From Polyangiaceae bacterium (lineage in GTDB: Bacteria > Myxococcota_A > Polyangia > Polyangiales > Polyangiaceae): a stretch of DNA of 7,546 bases. The notes below the pieces were generated by a model, which was not told the origin of the DNA, searched no databases, and saw only the letters and a list, made by a program, of their open reading frames with translations. The stretch spans positions 1 through 7,546 of the forward strand of contig JAICXU010000132.1 of assembly GCA_025934595.1 (NCBI GenBank), given 5' to 3'. A program made the position numbers and the translations under genes. The first letter of the stretch is position 1; every line of letters begins with the position of its first letter. Of this stretch, positions 6,566 through 7,546 are shown in pieces.

Positions 6566-7546
6566 CTAGGCGCGCGCCGTTTCGTCGAGGGAAATCCGCG
6601 CGATCCACAGGCACACGACGACGTTCACGATGCAGAAAAGCCGGAAAAACAAGCCTGATCCGAGAAACGAGGCGACATCTGCAGAGACGAACATTTGCGC
6701 GAGAAGCGCCGCTGCGCCGACGGCGAAGCCCCCGAGCACGCCGCGGAGTTTTTTCACACCGAACAGGAGCGCGAGGAACGCAAACGTCGGAAGCGCGCTC
6801 GCGAGCAAGAGATACCGGTGGAGGCCGGCTCCGAAAATCAAATCCCATTCGCCCACGGGACGCATGCCGAGCTCCACGAGCCATCGCAGCTTTCCCGCAT
6901 GCGACGCGAGGCCGAGAAGCGGCGCGAACGGCAAGAGACCGATCGACGCCGCCATCGCACCGAGCGCGACGCCCCAGGTCTTTCGAATCGTTCCCTTCTT
7001 CTTCTTGATGCGCGACACGACGAAAGCGAACAGCGCAAAACACGCGAGGAGCCGAAGCACGATATGTTTGTAGAATACATGTGATGCGGCGGCGCCCGCG
7101 TCGAGGATGCCGGCGCCGTAAAGCTTCGCATCGTCCTTCGGCCGCGCCGACGACTCGAGCACGCTACGCACGGCAGCGGGATCGGTGACGCCGAGGCCGA
7201 CGATCATGGCCGCAGCGCCCGCGACGTGAGGTGACGCCATGCTCGTGCCGTTGAACGTGCCGAAGATCTCGCACTTGTTCTTGCCGCCTTCGCACACGGT
7301 TTGCTGCGTGACCCCGACGCCGGGAGCCGCGATCGCGACTTGCGGTCCGCGCGACGAGAACCACGCGATCTTGTCGTTCGAGTCGCTCGCGGAGACGGCG
7401 ACGACGCCGTCGTAGGCAGCGGGATATCCGACCGATTTGCCGCTATTTCCTGCGGCCGCGACGACGATCGTGCCCTTCGAGATCGCATGATTCACCGCGT
7501 CCTCGAGCACCTTGCTCGGCGACGGTCCGCCGAGGCTCAAGTTCAC
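6566..7546 (-). CDS. Subtilisin-like S8 serine protease with a five-helix C-terminal membrane domain (5' end cut)
   Basis: The last 326 codons of a larger gene; the part with the catalytic Asp and His lies beyond base 7546, and the GTG at the edge is an internal Val of the family's VNLSLGG strand, not a start. Visible (numbered from the edge): oxyanion Asn34 in AAAGNSG, the WFSSRG and APG loops (62-76), and the nucleophile Ser102 in NGTSMASPHVAGAAA (99-113). Cys85 and Cys92 bracket a short insert and may be disulphide-linked. After the catalytic domain ends near 155 come five hydrophobic helices at about 160-178, 192-214, 244-264, 269-288 and 299-318. The basic stretches RIKKKK (179-184), KKLR (265-268) and the end of helix 5 all fall on one side, so the protease domain should face outward and the C-terminus inward. 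Most subtilases are secreted or have one anchor, so this tail is unusual. The EEP lipoprotein follows 14 bases on. Confidence 0.95.
   Translation of the reverse strand: MNLSLGGPSPSKVLEDAVNHAISKGTIVVAAAGNSGKSVGYPAAYDGVVAVSASDSNDKIAWFSSRGPQVAIAAPGVGVTQQTVCEGGKNKCEIFGTFNGTSMASPHVAGAAAMIVGLGVTDPAAVRSVLESSARPKDDAKLYGAGILDAGAAASHVFYKHIVLRLLACFALFAFVVSRIKKKKGTIRKTWGVALGAMAASIGLLPFAPLLGLASHAGKLRWLVELGMRPVGEWDLIFGAGLHRYLLLASALPTFAFLALLFGVKKLRGVLGGFAVGAAALLAQMFVSADVASFLGSGLFFRLFCIVNVVVCLWIARISLDETARA

Overview
The window is high-GC DNA with eight protein-coding genes, all on the minus strand, so transcription runs from position 7546 towards 1. The content points to a myxobacterium, probably of the Sorangium/Labilithrix-like (Polyangia) side. 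The clues are a Ser/Thr kinase with the HRDVSPQN type of catalytic loop, an exported TPR/PEGA-like partner with two membrane helices, an FHA-GGDEF protein, and a lipoprotein whose signal peptide leads into a long Ser/Gly/Asp linker. This assignment is by style of protein only. No RNA gene, insertion sequence, CRISPR array or phage gene was seen.

Layout in order of transcription: (1) 7546-6566, the 3' part of a subtilisin-like S8 protease with a five-helix membrane domain at its C-terminus, cut by the window edge; (2) 6551-5553, an exported endonuclease/exonuclease/phosphatase-fold (EEP) lipoprotein, 14 bases behind it; (3) a 98-base gap, then 5454-4447, an FHA-GGDEF diguanylate cyclase; (4) 4420-3308, a YeaH/YhbH (DUF444) von Willebrand A protein, 26 bases behind the cyclase; (5) a gap with a promoter-like element that contains a near-ideal operator, then 3229-2192, a long-chain polyprenyl diphosphate synthase; (6) 2195-1635, a GbsR/MarR-type regulator overlapping the synthase stop by four bases; (7) a 142-base gap with a 16-bp palindrome, then 1492-500, the exported TPR protein; (8) 500-1, the start of a Ser/Thr kinase, overlapping the TPR stop by one base and cut by the window edge.

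The genes fall into probable transcription units: protease plus EEP lipoprotein (cell surface); FHA-GGDEF plus YeaH/YhbH (signalling and stress or starvation response); synthase plus regulator (isoprenoid, probably quinone side chain, under its own repressor); TPR plus kinase (envelope protein with cytoplasmic kinase). Phosphorylation-related signalling recurs: a kinase, a phosphothreonine-reading FHA domain fused to a c-di-GMP synthase, and a protein whose relatives work with the PrkA kinase. I see no clearly new defence or mobile system. The points most worth a second look are the operator-in-promoter arrangement with a possible leaderless GTG start in front of the synthase-regulator pair, the protease with a polytopic membrane tail, and the strong enrichment of GCGATCGC palindromes.
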